DNA of 64,000 nucleotides from Paenibacillus sinopodophylli (GTDB taxonomy: Bacteria > Bacillota > Bacilli > Paenibacillales > Paenibacillaceae). The DNA lies in the NCBI RefSeq assembly GCF_005930355.1, contig NZ_VDBO01000002.1:310001-374000 (forward strand), in the 5' to 3' direction. Position numbers and translations under genes: made by a program. The notes under the pieces were generated by a model. That model made no database searches. It saw only the letters and a program-made list of their open reading frames with translations, and had not been told where the DNA came from. Each line of letters starts with the position of its first letter. The first letter of the stretch is position 1. Positions 43,901-54,800 of this stretch are shown piece after piece.

Positions 43901-45292
43901 ATGCCAACAGTCGCATTTTATACGCTGGGCTGCAAAGTTAACTTCTATGACACAGAAGCGATATGGCAGCTATTCAAAAACGAAGGTTACGAGCAGGTTG
44001 ATTTCGAGTCTACTGCCGATGTTTATTTGGTCAATACATGTACGGTAACGAATACGGGCGACAAAAAAAGTCGTCAAATCATCAGGCGTGCAGTCCGTCG
44101 CAATCCAGACGCTGTCATTGCGGTAACGGGCTGTTACGCACAAACCTCACCAGCCGAGATTATGGCAATCGAGGGTGTGGATCTCGTTATTGGTACGCAG
44201 GATCGTGAGAAGATCATGAGCTTTGTCGATCAAATTCAAGACGACCGCAAACCGGTTAACGCCGTGCGCAACATTATGAAAACACGTGACTTCGAAGAAC
44301 TGGATGTGCCGGATTTCTCGGAGCGTACACGTGCGTTTCTGAAGATCCAAGAGGGCTGTAACAATTTTTGTACATTTTGTATCATTCCTTGGTCACGGGG
44401 GCTATCGCGCAGCCGCGCTTCAGAGAGCGTGCTGACGCAAGCAAGGCAGCTTGTTGCTTCCGGCTACAAGGAAGTCGTGTTGACCGGTATTCATACCGGA
44501 GGCTACGGCGATGATATGGAGAACTACAATTTGACCAGCTTGCTCTGGGATTTGGACAAGATCGAAGGGCTTGAGCGGATTCGGATCAGTTCGATTGAAG
44601 CGAGCCAAATCGACGATGCGATGATTGATGTGCTCAATCGCTCCAGCAAAATGTGCCGCCATCTGCATATTCCGCTCCAAGCAGGCGAAGACTCCGTATT
44701 GAAGCGGATGCGTCGGAAGTATACAACGGCTGAATTTGCCGCAAAAATCAAACGTCTGCATGAAGCGATGCCAGGCGTTGCGATTACTACGGATGTCATC
44801 GTTGGATTCCCTGGTGAGACGGAGGAAATGTTCGAAGACGGCCTGCGGTTTATGGAAGAAATGAAATTTGCCGAAATGCATGTTTTCCCTTACTCGAAGC
44901 GCACAGGAACACCTGCGGCTCGTATGGACGAACAGGTAGATGAGGAAGTTAAGAATGAACGTGTTCATAAGCTGATCGACTTGTCTGAGCAAATGCAGCT
45001 AGCCTATGCCAAGCAGTACGTTGGCCAAGTGCTTGATGTTATTCCAGAGCGCGACTATAAAGGTGCTCCGGGCACAGGACTTGTGATGGGCTACACAGAT
45101 AATTATATTCAAGTCGTATTTAACGGTACGGAAGCACTGATTGGCAAGCTTTGCCGTGTCAAAATAAACGAAGCTGGTGTCAATGAATGCCGTGCAACTC
45201 TTGTTAGAGTGATGGATGATATGCCAAGTGAATCAATCGATGCTGAGCTGCATAGCTTTGTGTTGGAACGACCAGAAGCATTAAGAGCATAA
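43901..45292 (+). CDS. mtaB: tRNA t6A37 methylthiotransferase MtaB
   Basis: A 463-residue radical SAM enzyme converting t6A to ms2t6A at position 37 of ANN-decoding tRNAs. The N-terminal UPF0004 domain provides three cysteines (TLGCKVNFYDTEAI, VNTCTVTNTGDKKSR, VTGCYAQTSP) for the auxiliary cluster. The radical SAM cluster is in EGCNNFCTFCIIPWSRGLSR. A C-terminal TRAM-like domain spans about 375-440. Length and the order rsmE-mtaB match B. subtilis yqeV. GGAGGGGCGTAACAACA precedes the ATG. Confidence 0.97.
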   Translation: MPTVAFYTLGCKVNFYDTEAIWQLFKNEGYEQVDFESTADVYLVNTCTVTNTGDKKSRQIIRRAVRRNPDAVIAVTGCYAQTSPAEIMAIEGVDLVIGTQDREKIMSFVDQIQDDRKPVNAVRNIMKTRDFEELDVPDFSERTRAFLKIQEGCNNFCTFCIIPWSRGLSRSRASESVLTQARQLVASGYKEVVLTGIHTGGYGDDMENYNLTSLLWDLDKIEGLERIRISSIEASQIDDAMIDVLNRSSKMCRHLHIPLQAGEDSVLKRMRRKYTTAEFAAKIKRLHEAMPGVAITTDVIVGFPGETEEMFEDGLRFMEEMKFAEMHVFPYSKRTGTPAARMDEQVDEEVKNERVHKLIDLSEQMQLAYAKQYVGQVLDVIPERDYKGAPGTGLVMGYTDNYIQVVFNGTEALIGKLCRVKINEAGVNECRATLVRVMDDMPSESIDAELHSFVLERPEALRA

Positions 45293-45409
45293 CAGCAAGC
45301 TTGAATAAATGCGGGGATTCCTTTGTTCAACGATTCCTACCTTAGGAAGCGATGGAGGAATCCTTTGCTGCATATAGTACTTATTTCACGCTGCAAGGGG
45401 GAAACGGAG

Positions 45410-45841
45410 ATGAAGGAAATTTCAGCAGGCGGAGTCGTCTATCGCCGAAACGAAGAAGGAAAGCTGCAAATCCAGCTCATTCAGGACCGATATGGCAAGG
45501 TCTCACTGCCCAAAGGAAAGATGGAGGCAGGGGAAACCATAGAACAAACCGCGTTGCGAGAAATCGTTGAAGAAACGGGTCTTGAAGGTGTGATCATCGC
45601 TCCGATTGACCAAATTAAATACCAATATGATCATGATACCCACGGTAAAGTGGATAAAGAGGTACATTATTATTTGGTTGAGGCCGTCGGAGGCTCGCTC
45701 CAAGCGCAAGTCGAGGAAATTAGAGGCGTGGATTGGTTTGATCCGAAAGAAGCCTGGAAGCGGCAAAAGCAATCCGGCTACGACAACAACCACCGTATCG
45801 TTGCCGGAGCCTTTCAATTGTTGGGATTGCAAACGGATTAG
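45410..45841 (+). CDS. Nudix hydrolase
   Basis: A 143-residue Nudix pyrophosphohydrolase. The full Nudix box GKMEAGETIEQTALREIVEE-TG follows the GX5EX7REUXEEXGU pattern at about residues 38-60, and the start EISAGGVVYRRNEEGKLQIQ is typical. The substrate (oxidised nucleotide, diadenosine polyphosphate or other) cannot be read. AAGGGGGAAACGGAG precedes ATG 45410; the in-frame upstream region back to 45323 is not family sequence. Its stop overlaps the stop of the converging Na/Pi-type gene by a few bases. Confidence 0.92.
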   Translation: MKEISAGGVVYRRNEEGKLQIQLIQDRYGKVSLPKGKMEAGETIEQTALREIVEETGLEGVIIAPIDQIKYQYDHDTHGKVDKEVHYYLVEAVGGSLQAQVEEIRGVDWFDPKEAWKRQKQSGYDNNHRIVAGAFQLLGLQTD

Positions 45842-46821
45842 GACATAATCGTTCGGGGACCTGATTTCCGAAAAACGCTCAGATAACAAAAAGGAAGTGC
45901 AATCAACGAGCTCAAAATGTTGAATATCGTCTGAGTATGCGCAATTTGTCCGGCATTGGATGATGAAATCCATGCAGAGATGGTGGCCAGCTCAAAGGTA
46001 AACGGCATAAATAGCAGCGCACCGCCTGCATTAAGCACGACATGCGACCAGGCTACATATTGACCTGCCTTGGAGCCGCCGATGGAGGCGAGCAAGGCTG
46101 TGGCACAAGTACCAACATTTGCGCCGAGCACTACCGCAATGCCGAGCTCAACCGGCATTGCTCCTAGCGTGACAAAGCCCATAATAATACCGATAACAGC
46201 CGCGCTGCTATGAACGGCTGCGGTTAGCAGGGCTCCAGCGGCAAGCCCCCACCATAGGCTGTCGTCTGCCCTGTCAAGAAACCAAGCAAACATGGGGCTT
46301 TCTTGTACGGCAGGACCTACTCCTTGCATCATTCCCATTCCAGTTAACAGAAGACCGAAGCCGCATAAGACGACAGATGAGAACCTAAGCGAGCTAAGCC
46401 AGCTTGCGCTTCGAATAGCCGGAATAAGCTTGATTTCGCCGAGCAGCGCCGTAGCCAGCCATATTCCTATGGATACAACAAGCAATGGCTGCGCCAGCTT
46501 GTTTAGGTTCAGGCCGATAAGCTCCGTCGTTATGCAAGTACCGATATTAGTGCCAAGTATAATGCCGAGCGTACGGGGAAATGTCAGCAGGCCTGCATTG
46601 ACCATGCCGATTGCGATGACCGTTACGGCTGTGCTGCTTTGCATAAATGCGGTAGTCGCGGTGCCGATAGCAAGTCCATGGAGTGGTGTAGCTGTTGAGC
46701 GCTCTAGCACGCGGGTTAGATAAGGGCCAGCCAAACGGTGGAGCGCAAGCTCCATCAGCTTCATGCCGCACATAAAGACGGAGAAGCCGAGGAGCATAGG
46801 AATGAGAATGGTTTGAACCAT
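45838..46821 (-). CDS. Na/Pi-cotransporter family protein, no PhoU domain
   Basis: A 327-residue polytopic membrane protein of the Na+/Pi cotransporter (PF02690-type) family. The first repeat holds AFMQSSTAVTVIAIGMVNAG and GIILGTNIGTCITTELIGL; the second holds AAVHSSAAVIGIIMGFVTLG and VLGANVGTCATALLASIGGS. The QSS-type motif is intact in the first half but reads HSS in the second. The PhoU-like C-terminal domain of many NptA/YjbB relatives is absent. Start ATG 46821 follows AGGAGATCTCCA. It could move phosphate or another anion. Confidence 0.86.
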   Translation of the reverse strand: MVQTILIPMLLGFSVFMCGMKLMELALHRLAGPYLTRVLERSTATPLHGLAIGTATTAFMQSSTAVTVIAIGMVNAGLLTFPRTLGIILGTNIGTCITTELIGLNLNKLAQPLLVVSIGIWLATALLGEIKLIPAIRSASWLSSLRFSSVVLCGFGLLLTGMGMMQGVGPAVQESPMFAWFLDRADDSLWWGLAAGALLTAAVHSSAAVIGIIMGFVTLGAMPVELGIAVVLGANVGTCATALLASIGGSKAGQYVAWSHVVLNAGGALLFMPFTFELATISAWISSSNAGQIAHTQTIFNILSSLIALPFCYLSVFRKSGPRTIMS

Positions 46822-46926
46822 TGGAGATCTCCTTAGGGTCGATTTTGATCAAATATAGAAATATACATATGCGGATTGAGAGACAAGCATGACAAGCAAG
46901 TCCAGTAGAGGGGAAGAGAGATATAC

Positions 46927-48288
46927 ATGAGCAATCCAAAAATATTTTTGCAAAAGGCTAGAAAAAAAAGATTGGAGCAAGGTCATCCTTGGGTGTACGC
47001 TACGGAAATTGACAGGCTTGAGGGCGAAGCGCAGCCGGGGGATCTGGTCGACGTTGTGAATCATCAAGGACGTTATCTTGCGACAGGTTATTGGAATCCC
47101 AAATCCCAGATTACGGTTAGGATCGTTGCCTATGATTCGAACACGAGGATGGATACCGACTTCTTCCGTACTCGTCTGCTACAGTGCGCAGAGCATCGCA
47201 GTCGCTTCGTTCAGGATGAGGATTGCCGGCTTGTGTACGGAGAGGCGGATTTCCTGCCAGGTCTTGTGGTAGACCGTTTCAATAACGTACTGGTGCTTCA
47301 GTTGCTGACGCTCGGCATGGAGGTTAGGAAAGAAGCGTTGATCGAAGCACTTGTAGATGTATTCCAGCCAAAAGGCATCTATGAGCGCAGCGATGTAAGC
47401 GTACGATTGCTCGAAGGATTGGAAGAGCGGACAGGTGTGTTGTTCGGAGAATGTCCCTCTATTCTGGAAATTGAGGAAAACGGCTTGAAGCTGGAGGTTG
47501 ATATCGTAGAGGGCCAGAAAACAGGATATTTCTTCGATCAACGGGAGAACAGAGCAGCAATTGCACCTCTCATGAAGGGCTGGGGCGGCCGCAGCGGCAT
47601 ACGACTGGTTGACCAGCAGGATGGAGAAGAAGTGAAGACGGTTCCCGTTAATGCGAATGGCAAAGTCGTTACATTCCCCTATTGGGATGGGGCGTCGGTG
47701 CTCGAATGCTTCGCCCATACAGGAAGCTTCACCCTTCATGCCTGCAAGTATGGTGCCAAAAAAGTAACGTGCTTGGACGTATCCGAGCATGCTATCGAAA
47801 CAGCCAAACGAAATGTGGAGCGCAATGGCTATACGGAGCGAGTTGAGTTCGTTGTTGCCGATGCATTCGCCTATTTGCGTGAACAGGTTAAAGGCAATGA
47901 AGACCGAAAGCAGCGCGGGTTAGGCGGCGTCGATACGTCGAAAAAGCTGGATAGCGCTGCAGGACGCACTTGGGATGTTGTCATTCTTGATCCGCCAGCG
48001 TTCGCCAAAACAAAAAGTGCAGTGCCAGGGGCGTGCCGCGGGTATAAGGATATAAACCTGCAAGGGCTTAAACTCGTTAACGAAGGCGGATATCTGGTTA
48101 CAGCAAGCTGCTCGTACCATATGCGTCCTGAATTGTTTCTGGAGACGATACAAGAAGCGGCCGTGGATGCAGGTAAGCTATTGCGACTGGTTGAGTGGCG
48201 CGCTGCAGGCAAGGATCATCCGCAGCTGCTAGGTGTAAATGAAGGCCATTACTTGAAATTCGCAATATTTGAGGTAAGAAGCAAATAA
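46927..48288 (+). CDS. RlmI-type 23S rRNA (cytosine-C5) methyltransferase
   Basis: A 453-residue class I SAM RNA methyltransferase. The N-terminal PUA domain covers KIFLQKARKKRLEQGHPWVY to about 75. FFDQRENRA precedes SAM motif I, VLECFAHTGSFTLHACKYGA, and the catalytic region contains VVILDPPAFAKTKSA and LVTASCSYHMRPELFLET, where the SCSYH Cys is the likely nucleophile. Compared with ~395-residue relatives it has two extra stretches, around 220-255 (ending VTFPYWDG) and 320-345 (KGNEDRKQRGLGGVDTSKK). The start ATG 46927 follows GGGGAAGAGAGATATAC. The modified base is C1962 in E. coli RlmI; the exact target here is not proven. Confidence 0.9.
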   Translation: MSNPKIFLQKARKKRLEQGHPWVYATEIDRLEGEAQPGDLVDVVNHQGRYLATGYWNPKSQITVRIVAYDSNTRMDTDFFRTRLLQCAEHRSRFVQDEDCRLVYGEADFLPGLVVDRFNNVLVLQLLTLGMEVRKEALIEALVDVFQPKGIYERSDVSVRLLEGLEERTGVLFGECPSILEIEENGLKLEVDIVEGQKTGYFFDQRENRAAIAPLMKGWGGRSGIRLVDQQDGEEVKTVPVNANGKVVTFPYWDGASVLECFAHTGSFTLHACKYGAKKVTCLDVSEHAIETAKRNVERNGYTERVEFVVADAFAYLREQVKGNEDRKQRGLGGVDTSKKLDSAAGRTWDVVILDPPAFAKTKSAVPGACRGYKDINLQGLKLVNEGGYLVTASCSYHMRPELFLETIQEAAVDAGKLLRLVEWRAAGKDHPQLLGVNEGHYLKFAIFEVRSK

Positions 48289-48329
48289 TAGCGTGTGATC
48301 GAATAGACGAATAGACGGGAGAGCTGCAC

Positions 48330-51300
48330 ATGACGCTTCGCTTTGTCATCGGGCGATCGGGAGCCGGTAAAACTTCGTATTGCTTGAACGAGATAAGAGA
48401 GCAGCTGCGGAGTGAACCGGACGGGCCGCCGCTCGTCATGCTCGTACCTGAGCAAGCAACATTCCAGACGGAATATGCCTTGCTGCAAAACGGCGATTTG
48501 AATGGCACGATCAGAGCACAGGCGCTAAGCTTTAGGCGCCTGGCGTTCAGGGTCATGCAAGAAACAGGAGGGACGGCGCTCGTTCCGATTAACGATACGG
48601 GGAAGCATATGCTGCTCTATAAGATCGTGCATCGGTTAGGCGGGCAGCTGGAGTTGTTTCAAAGCGGTGCTGAGCAGCCGGGGTTCATAGACAGACTTGC
48701 AGAGCTGCTAACGGAATGGAAACGATATGGGGTTGATTCGGAGCTGCTGCAGGACAAGCAGAACGCTGCGAAATCAGGTTCCGAGCATTCTTCCCTACTA
48801 AAGAGGAAGCTTCACGATTTGCAACTGATATATAATCATATGGAACAGGAACTCGCGGGCATGTACATTGACGCCGAGGATTATTTGCGTTTTTTGAAAA
48901 ATGGATTCGCGAATGCTTCTGCCATGCAGGGTGTGCAAATTTGGGTGGATGGTTTCTATGGCTTCACGCCTACAGAGTACGAGGCGCTGGGCGCATTGAT
49001 GGCATCGTCTGCACAGGTGACCGTGACGCTCACGCTGCATAGGCCTTATGAATCTGGAGAATTGCCTCATGAGCTGGAGCTTTTTCACCCTACTGCTGAA
49101 ACGTATAATACGCTGATGGCATTGGCGGCGCAATATGAGGTCGAAGTCGAGAAGCCGATTCGCCTGGGCGAGAATCCCCCTATTCGCTTCAAAGACAGTC
49201 CAATGCTCGCTCATCTGGAGAAGCATTACAGTGAGCGGATTCCGATGCTGCTGGCGGACCCAACTGTGCAGGGTAGTGAGGATGCCCGCTGTGGCATTTC
49301 ATTACATGCAGCTGCGAATCGCCGTGCAGAGGTTGAAGCTGTCGCGCGTGATATTGTACGCAGGGCGAGAGGTGAAGAGCTTCGGTGGCGTGATATCGCC
49401 GTGATGGTGCGTAATCCTGAGGATTATACCGATTATATCGGTCTTGTATTTGCCGATTACGGCATTCCTTATTTCGTCGATCAGAAGGAGAAGGCACTGC
49501 ATCATCCCTTGGTAGAGTTTATTCGATCTGCACTAGAGACGGTGTTATTCGGCTGGCGTTATGATGCCGTATTCCGCTGCATCAAAACCGAAATGTTGTT
49601 CCCGCTTGATGGCAGCTTGCCTCGCGAGTGGTTTGATCTGCTGGAGAATTATGCGTTGGCAGCTGGAATTGACGGGTGGAAATGGCTGGACAACAAGCGT
49701 TGGTATCCATTAGTTCCGGTTTCACTTGATGATGACGCGGCTATGGAGACGGTCATTAGTGAGAAAGCACAACGGGAGTTCGATATTGTGCTGGCTGCGA
49801 AAGAAGCAATAGTTCCGTCTCTGCAGAGGTTTGGAGACAAACTCCAAGAAGCGCCCAACGTGCAGAAAATGTGCGAAGCGTTATATCTGCTGCTCGATCA
49901 GTCAGGGGCTGCGGATCGACTGGAGCAATGGGCCATGCAAGATACGCAAATGGGCAACACGCAGCGAGCTCGAAGTCACAGGCAATTATGGGATGGAGTT
50001 GTACAATTGCTTGATCAATTGGTAGAACTTGCAGGGCAGCAATCGGTGTCGCCGGAGTTGTTCGCAGGGATGGTCGAAGCAGGTCTCGATAGCTTGAAGC
50101 TGGCTGCTGTTCCACCTGCACTGGATCAGGTGCTGATTGGCAGCATGGACAGGACGAGATCCGGTCACATCCAGCTATGCTACGTGCTCGGAGCAAACGA
50201 CGGCATTATGCCCATGCGGGTGAAGGAGGACGGCATCCTAACAGAGGCAGAGCGTGAGCGTCTTGCTGAGGATGGGCTGGCTATGGCACCGGGGGTCCGC
50301 CGGCGATTACTGGATGAACGGTTCATGATCTATAATGCATTAACGACACCAAGCAAGCATTTGTGGCTAAGCTGGGCGCAGGCGGATGAGGAAGGGAAAA
50401 GCCTTCTCCCCTCAGAGATCGTGCGTCATGTCAGACAGCTATTTCCAGGTATTTCGATTCAAAGCATTGCTGCTGAGCCATCACCAAGCTTATCCGTTGC
50501 AGAACAAAGGAAATTCATTTCTCAGCCGCAGCGAACGTTGTCATATTTGATAGGTGCAATTCGAAGGTGGCAGCAAGGAGCTGATATAACATCGTTCTGG
50601 TGGGATCTGTATAATTGGTATGCGATTCGTCCGGAATGGCAGCAAAAGCTTCAAATGCTCACTGGTTCTCTTACCTTTGAGAACCAAGTGCAACTATTGT
50701 CGAAGGAAACGGCAAGAGAGCTATATGGCGCACGTCTGCAGGTCAGTGTATCAAGGATGGAGCGGTTCGTATCCTGTCCATTTCAGCATTTTGCGATTCA
50801 CGGCTTGAAGCTGAGGGAGAGGAAGCTCTACCGGCTGGATGCGCCAGATGTCGGGCAGCTGTTCCATGCTGCTTTAAGCAAGCTTGCAACCAATCTTGGC
50901 GGAGGCTGGGGCAAAGCGTCGGAAGAAGAGTTGAAGTCAGTCGTCTCTCAAACCGTGGATGAACTAGCACCGAAGCTGCAGTCGCAAATTTTGCTCAGCA
51001 GCAGCCGTTTTAAATATATTGCGCGCAAACTGAAGGAAATCGTAGGACAAGCTGCGCTCATGCTTGGCGAGCATGCGCGAAGAGCACAATTCCAGCCTGT
51101 CGGCACAGAGGTGGACTTCGGACCGGAAGGGACGCTTCCCTCACTGCGCATTCCGCTAGAGAATGGCGGAGAAATGGAAATCATCGGAAGGATCGACCGA
51201 GTTGATGCTGCTGAATCGTCAGAGGGTCTTCTTCTCCGCGTACTCGATTACAAATCCAGCTCAACCAGCCTCAGACTTGAGGATGTGGCATTCGGGTTGT

Positions 51301-51848
51301 CTTTGCAGATGCTGACTTATCTGGATGTGCTGGTTACCCATGCCGCTTCTTGGCTCGGACAGCCTGCAACTCCAGCTGGTGTCCTATACTTCCATGTTCA
51401 CAATCCAATGCTTGCGCTCTCGAATCATATGAGTCCCGCAGAAGCCGGGGAGCGTCTGCTCAAGCGATTCAAGATGCGTGGCCTTGTGACCGCTGACCCC
51501 GAGACGGTGAAGCTGATGGATGATGAATTAGACACGGGTTACTCAGAGCTCCTTCCGGTTGCCTTGAAGCGGGATGGCAGCTTCTATAGCAGCTCCTCTG
51601 TCGTCACGAACGAGCAATGGGATGTACTGAGACATTCTGTTCGGAAGACGATCAGCAGAATCGGAAGCGAGATTCAAGCCGGTGAGGTTTCTATTGAGCC
51701 TTATCGAATGGGGGCCAAAACACCTTGCCAATATTGCGATTTCAAAGCGGTATGCCAATTCGATTCGCAGTTTGACGGGAATGATTACAGAAAGCTGGGC
51801 AAGCCTTCGAAGGAAGACATATGGAGGCAGTTGGAAGGGGAGAAATAG
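48330..51848 (+). CDS. addB: AddAB helicase-nuclease, AddB subunit
   Basis: A 1172-residue subunit of the AddAB enzyme that processes double-strand breaks and loads RecA. It begins MTLRFVIGRSGAGKTSYCLN, a Walker A-like motif. The C-terminal RecB-like nuclease contains IIGRIDRVDAAES and LRVLDYKSSSTSLRLED. The iron-sulfur cysteines are FVSCPFQHFAIHGLKLRERK and, near the end, CQYCDFKAVC, matching the C-x(n)-C-x2-C-x5-C staple of AddB. Length is close to the B. subtilis protein (about 1166). AGACGGGAGAGCTGCAC precedes the ATG. addA follows after three bases. Confidence 0.97.
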   Translation: MTLRFVIGRSGAGKTSYCLNEIREQLRSEPDGPPLVMLVPEQATFQTEYALLQNGDLNGTIRAQALSFRRLAFRVMQETGGTALVPINDTGKHMLLYKIVHRLGGQLELFQSGAEQPGFIDRLAELLTEWKRYGVDSELLQDKQNAAKSGSEHSSLLKRKLHDLQLIYNHMEQELAGMYIDAEDYLRFLKNGFANASAMQGVQIWVDGFYGFTPTEYEALGALMASSAQVTVTLTLHRPYESGELPHELELFHPTAETYNTLMALAAQYEVEVEKPIRLGENPPIRFKDSPMLAHLEKHYSERIPMLLADPTVQGSEDARCGISLHAAANRRAEVEAVARDIVRRARGEELRWRDIAVMVRNPEDYTDYIGLVFADYGIPYFVDQKEKALHHPLVEFIRSALETVLFGWRYDAVFRCIKTEMLFPLDGSLPREWFDLLENYALAAGIDGWKWLDNKRWYPLVPVSLDDDAAMETVISEKAQREFDIVLAAKEAIVPSLQRFGDKLQEAPNVQKMCEALYLLLDQSGAADRLEQWAMQDTQMGNTQRARSHRQLWDGVVQLLDQLVELAGQQSVSPELFAGMVEAGLDSLKLAAVPPALDQVLIGSMDRTRSGHIQLCYVLGANDGIMPMRVKEDGILTEAERERLAEDGLAMAPGVRRRLLDERFMIYNALTTPSKHLWLSWAQADEEGKSLLPSEIVRHVRQLFPGISIQSIAAEPSPSLSVAEQRKFISQPQRTLSYLIGAIRRWQQGADITSFWWDLYNWYAIRPEWQQKLQMLTGSLTFENQVQLLSKETARELYGARLQVSVSRMERFVSCPFQHFAIHGLKLRERKLYRLDAPDVGQLFHAALSKLATNLGGGWGKASEEELKSVVSQTVDELAPKLQSQILLSSSRFKYIARKLKEIVGQAALMLGEHARRAQFQPVGTEVDFGPEGTLPSLRIPLENGGEMEIIGRIDRVDAAESSEGLLLRVLDYKSSSTSLRLEDVAFGLSLQMLTYLDVLVTHAASWLGQPATPAGVLYFHVHNPMLALSNHMSPAEAGERLLKRFKMRGLVTADPETVKLMDDELDTGYSELLPVALKRDGSFYSSSSVVTNEQWDVLRHSVRKTISRIGSEIQAGEVSIEPYRMGAKTPCQYCDFKAVCQFDSQFDGNDYRKLGKPSKEDIWRQLEGEK

Positions 51849-51851
51849 ATA

Positions 51852-54800
51852 ATGCATACGGCTAAGGATTCTCCTAAACCTGCGGGCAGTACTTGGACAG
51901 ATGATCAGTGGGATGCGGTCGTGACCAGCGGATCGAACATTCTAGTAGCTGCCGCGGCAGGCTCTGGCAAGACTGCGGTGCTCGTAGAGCGGATCATTCG
52001 TAAAATATCAGCGTTTACTGATGTCGATCGGCTGCTCGTAGCAACCTTTACGAAAGCAGCAGCTGCTGAGATGAAAGATCGGATTAGAATTGCGTTGGAG
52101 CAGGAACTCGAGCGTCAGCCGGACTCTGAGCATTTAAGGCGCCAGTTGGCACTGATGAATCGCGCCTCTATTACGACGCTGCATTCCTTCTGCATGGATG
52201 TAATACGCCGCTATTATCCGTTGATTGGTCTAGATCCAGGCTTTCGCATCGCTAATGAAACGGAAAGCGAGCTTATGCGTCTAGATGTGCTCGATCAGCT
52301 ATTTGAAGAGAAATACGAGGGAGCTGGGGATGACGGAGCTTTCCTGCGACTAGCGGATCGCTTCGGCGGAGAACGAGGTGACGAGCCGCTGTATCGTCTT
52401 GTCCAGCAGCTGTTTGATTTCGCGCAAAGCCACCCATGGCCCGAGCATTGGCTGCGGGAGACGGCTGAAGCATTCGATGTGGAAAATGTGGATGACTTGC
52501 AGAGCAGCGCGTGGGTAGCCAGCTTGCAGAGCGATATCCAGTTGGCGCTGGAAGGTGCTGCTACGCTTCTGCACCAAGCGCTTGCGCTGACGCGTCAGCC
52601 AGCCGGTCCAGCGCCGTACGCCGCGACCTTCGATGAGGATTTGCAGCTTGTCGCCAGTTTGATTGATACCGTCCATCATACGAGCTGGGCAGCCTGGGCG
52701 ATGCCCTTTCAGCAGGTTCAGTTCGGGAAGCTCAAGGCGATGCGAGGCGATGAGTATGACAAGTCGCTGCAGGAACAGGCTAAGGAGCTCCGTGATCAAG
52801 CGAAGAAGCTGATCACTACTCTTGCGGAAGAGCTGTTTGGCCGAACGCCGGAGCAGTTTGTCGAGGAATTAAAGGAGCTTGCTCCGATGATGCAGACGCT
52901 ATCGGAACTCGTCATCGCATTCGGACTGCAATACGAAGCGGCCAAGCGGAAGAAAGGCATGCTTGATTTCGGTGATCTTGAGCATTATTGCTTGCGTATT
53001 CTAAGGGACCCGTTATCGACGCCGGAGGGCATGCTGCCATCGATTGCAGCAATCGAGTTCCAACAGCAATTCGATGAGATCCTGTTGGATGAATATCAGG
53101 ATACGAATATGGTTCAGGAAGCCATTGTATCCCTTATTGAGCGTCCGGGAACAGGCAACCGATTCATGGTCGGTGATGTGAAGCAGAGCATTTACGGCTT
53201 CCGGCTGGCTGAGCCGAAGCTGTTCTTGCAAAAATATAAATCTTACGTTTCACTTGGTACAGGTGCAGCGAACAAAGCCGAGGATGCTTCATCAGGCTTG
53301 CGGATAGACCTAGCAAGAAACTTCCGCAGCCGTTCGGAGGTTGTCGATGGCGTCAATGCCGTATTCCGGGCAATTATGCGCGAGAATGTAGCGGAAATGG
53401 ACTACGATGCAAGGGCAGAGCTTGTATGTGGAGCGAGCTATCCGTTGCCGTCAGACGAGAACCAGTTCAAAGTCGAATTTGCCGTATTGAACAAAGCGGA
53501 CAATGAAGAAGAGTCTGCTTACAGCGATAACTTGGAGCAAACGGACGAAGCTGACGAGAGTGATCAGACTGAGAATGCCGCTCCAAGCGAATCGATAGCT
53601 GAGCTGAAGACAGCTCAGCTTGAGGCGCGATGGATTGGACAGCAGCTCAAATCACTCGTGGAGCAAAGCTTTCAAGTTTATGACGGAAAACGACGTGAGA
53701 GCCGGCCAATGCAGTGGAGAGATGTTGTCATTCTGCTACGTGCCACACAAGCTTGGTCTCCGATTATTATTGAGGAGCTTCAAGAAATCGGTATTCCAGC
53801 CTATGCGGAGCTGAGCAGCGGTTACTTCGAAGCTACCGAGGTAGAGACGATGCTGTCTCTGCTTCGCGTCATCGATAATCCCTATCAGGATATCCCGCTC
53901 GCTGCTGCTCTGCGATCTCCCTTATTCGCACTTGATGCAGAGGAGCTTGCCCGTATTCGTATTCTTTCTGCAAAATCAACCTATTACGATGCTGTTCTCC
54001 ATGCTGCAGGAGATATGAAGATGCATGAGGATACGCGAAGAAAACTTTCATCTTTTCTTGACAGCTTGGACCGCTGGCGAGGTGAAGCTAGGCAAGGATC
54101 GCTTGCTGATTTGCTGTGGGAAATTTACCGAGAGACAGGGTATTACGATTTCGTAGGCGGCTTGCCGGGCGGGACGCAGCGACAAGCGAACCTGCGCGCG
54201 CTGCATGACCGTGCACGTCAGTATGAAGCCACCTCATTCCGCGGGTTGTTTCGGTTTCTACGCTTTATCGAGCGCATGCGCGACAGCGGCGGTGATCTAG
54301 GAACTGCCCGCTCACTTGGCGAGCAAGAGGATGTCGTACGTATTATGTCCATCCATAAGAGCAAAGGACTGGAGTTTCCGGTTGTTTTTGTAGCTGGCCT
54401 AGGGAAGCAATTCAATCAACAGGACGTCCGCAGCGCCTTTCTTAAGCACAAGGAGCTTGGCTTCGGGCCACGCTTCGTTGACCCTGCGCTTCGAATCAGT
54501 TATCCGACGCTGCCTTATTTGGCTATTCGCCGAGCGATGCGAAAGGAAATGCTTGCCGAGGAAATGCGAATTCTATACGTTGCCTTGACTCGTCCGAAGG
54601 AGAAAATGTATCTTGTTGCGACCGTCGCAGATGCCGAGGCGAAGCTTAAACGTTGGCTTGCTTCGGTGGATGATCATGGTTATATGCCTGATTTCAGAGT
54701 AGCATCCGCTCGCTCCTTTATCGATTGGTTAGGTCCGCTGGCCGCAAGGCAGCTTGAGGATAGGGAACAGGAGGCTGTGAATGCCCTTCCGTGGCATTCT

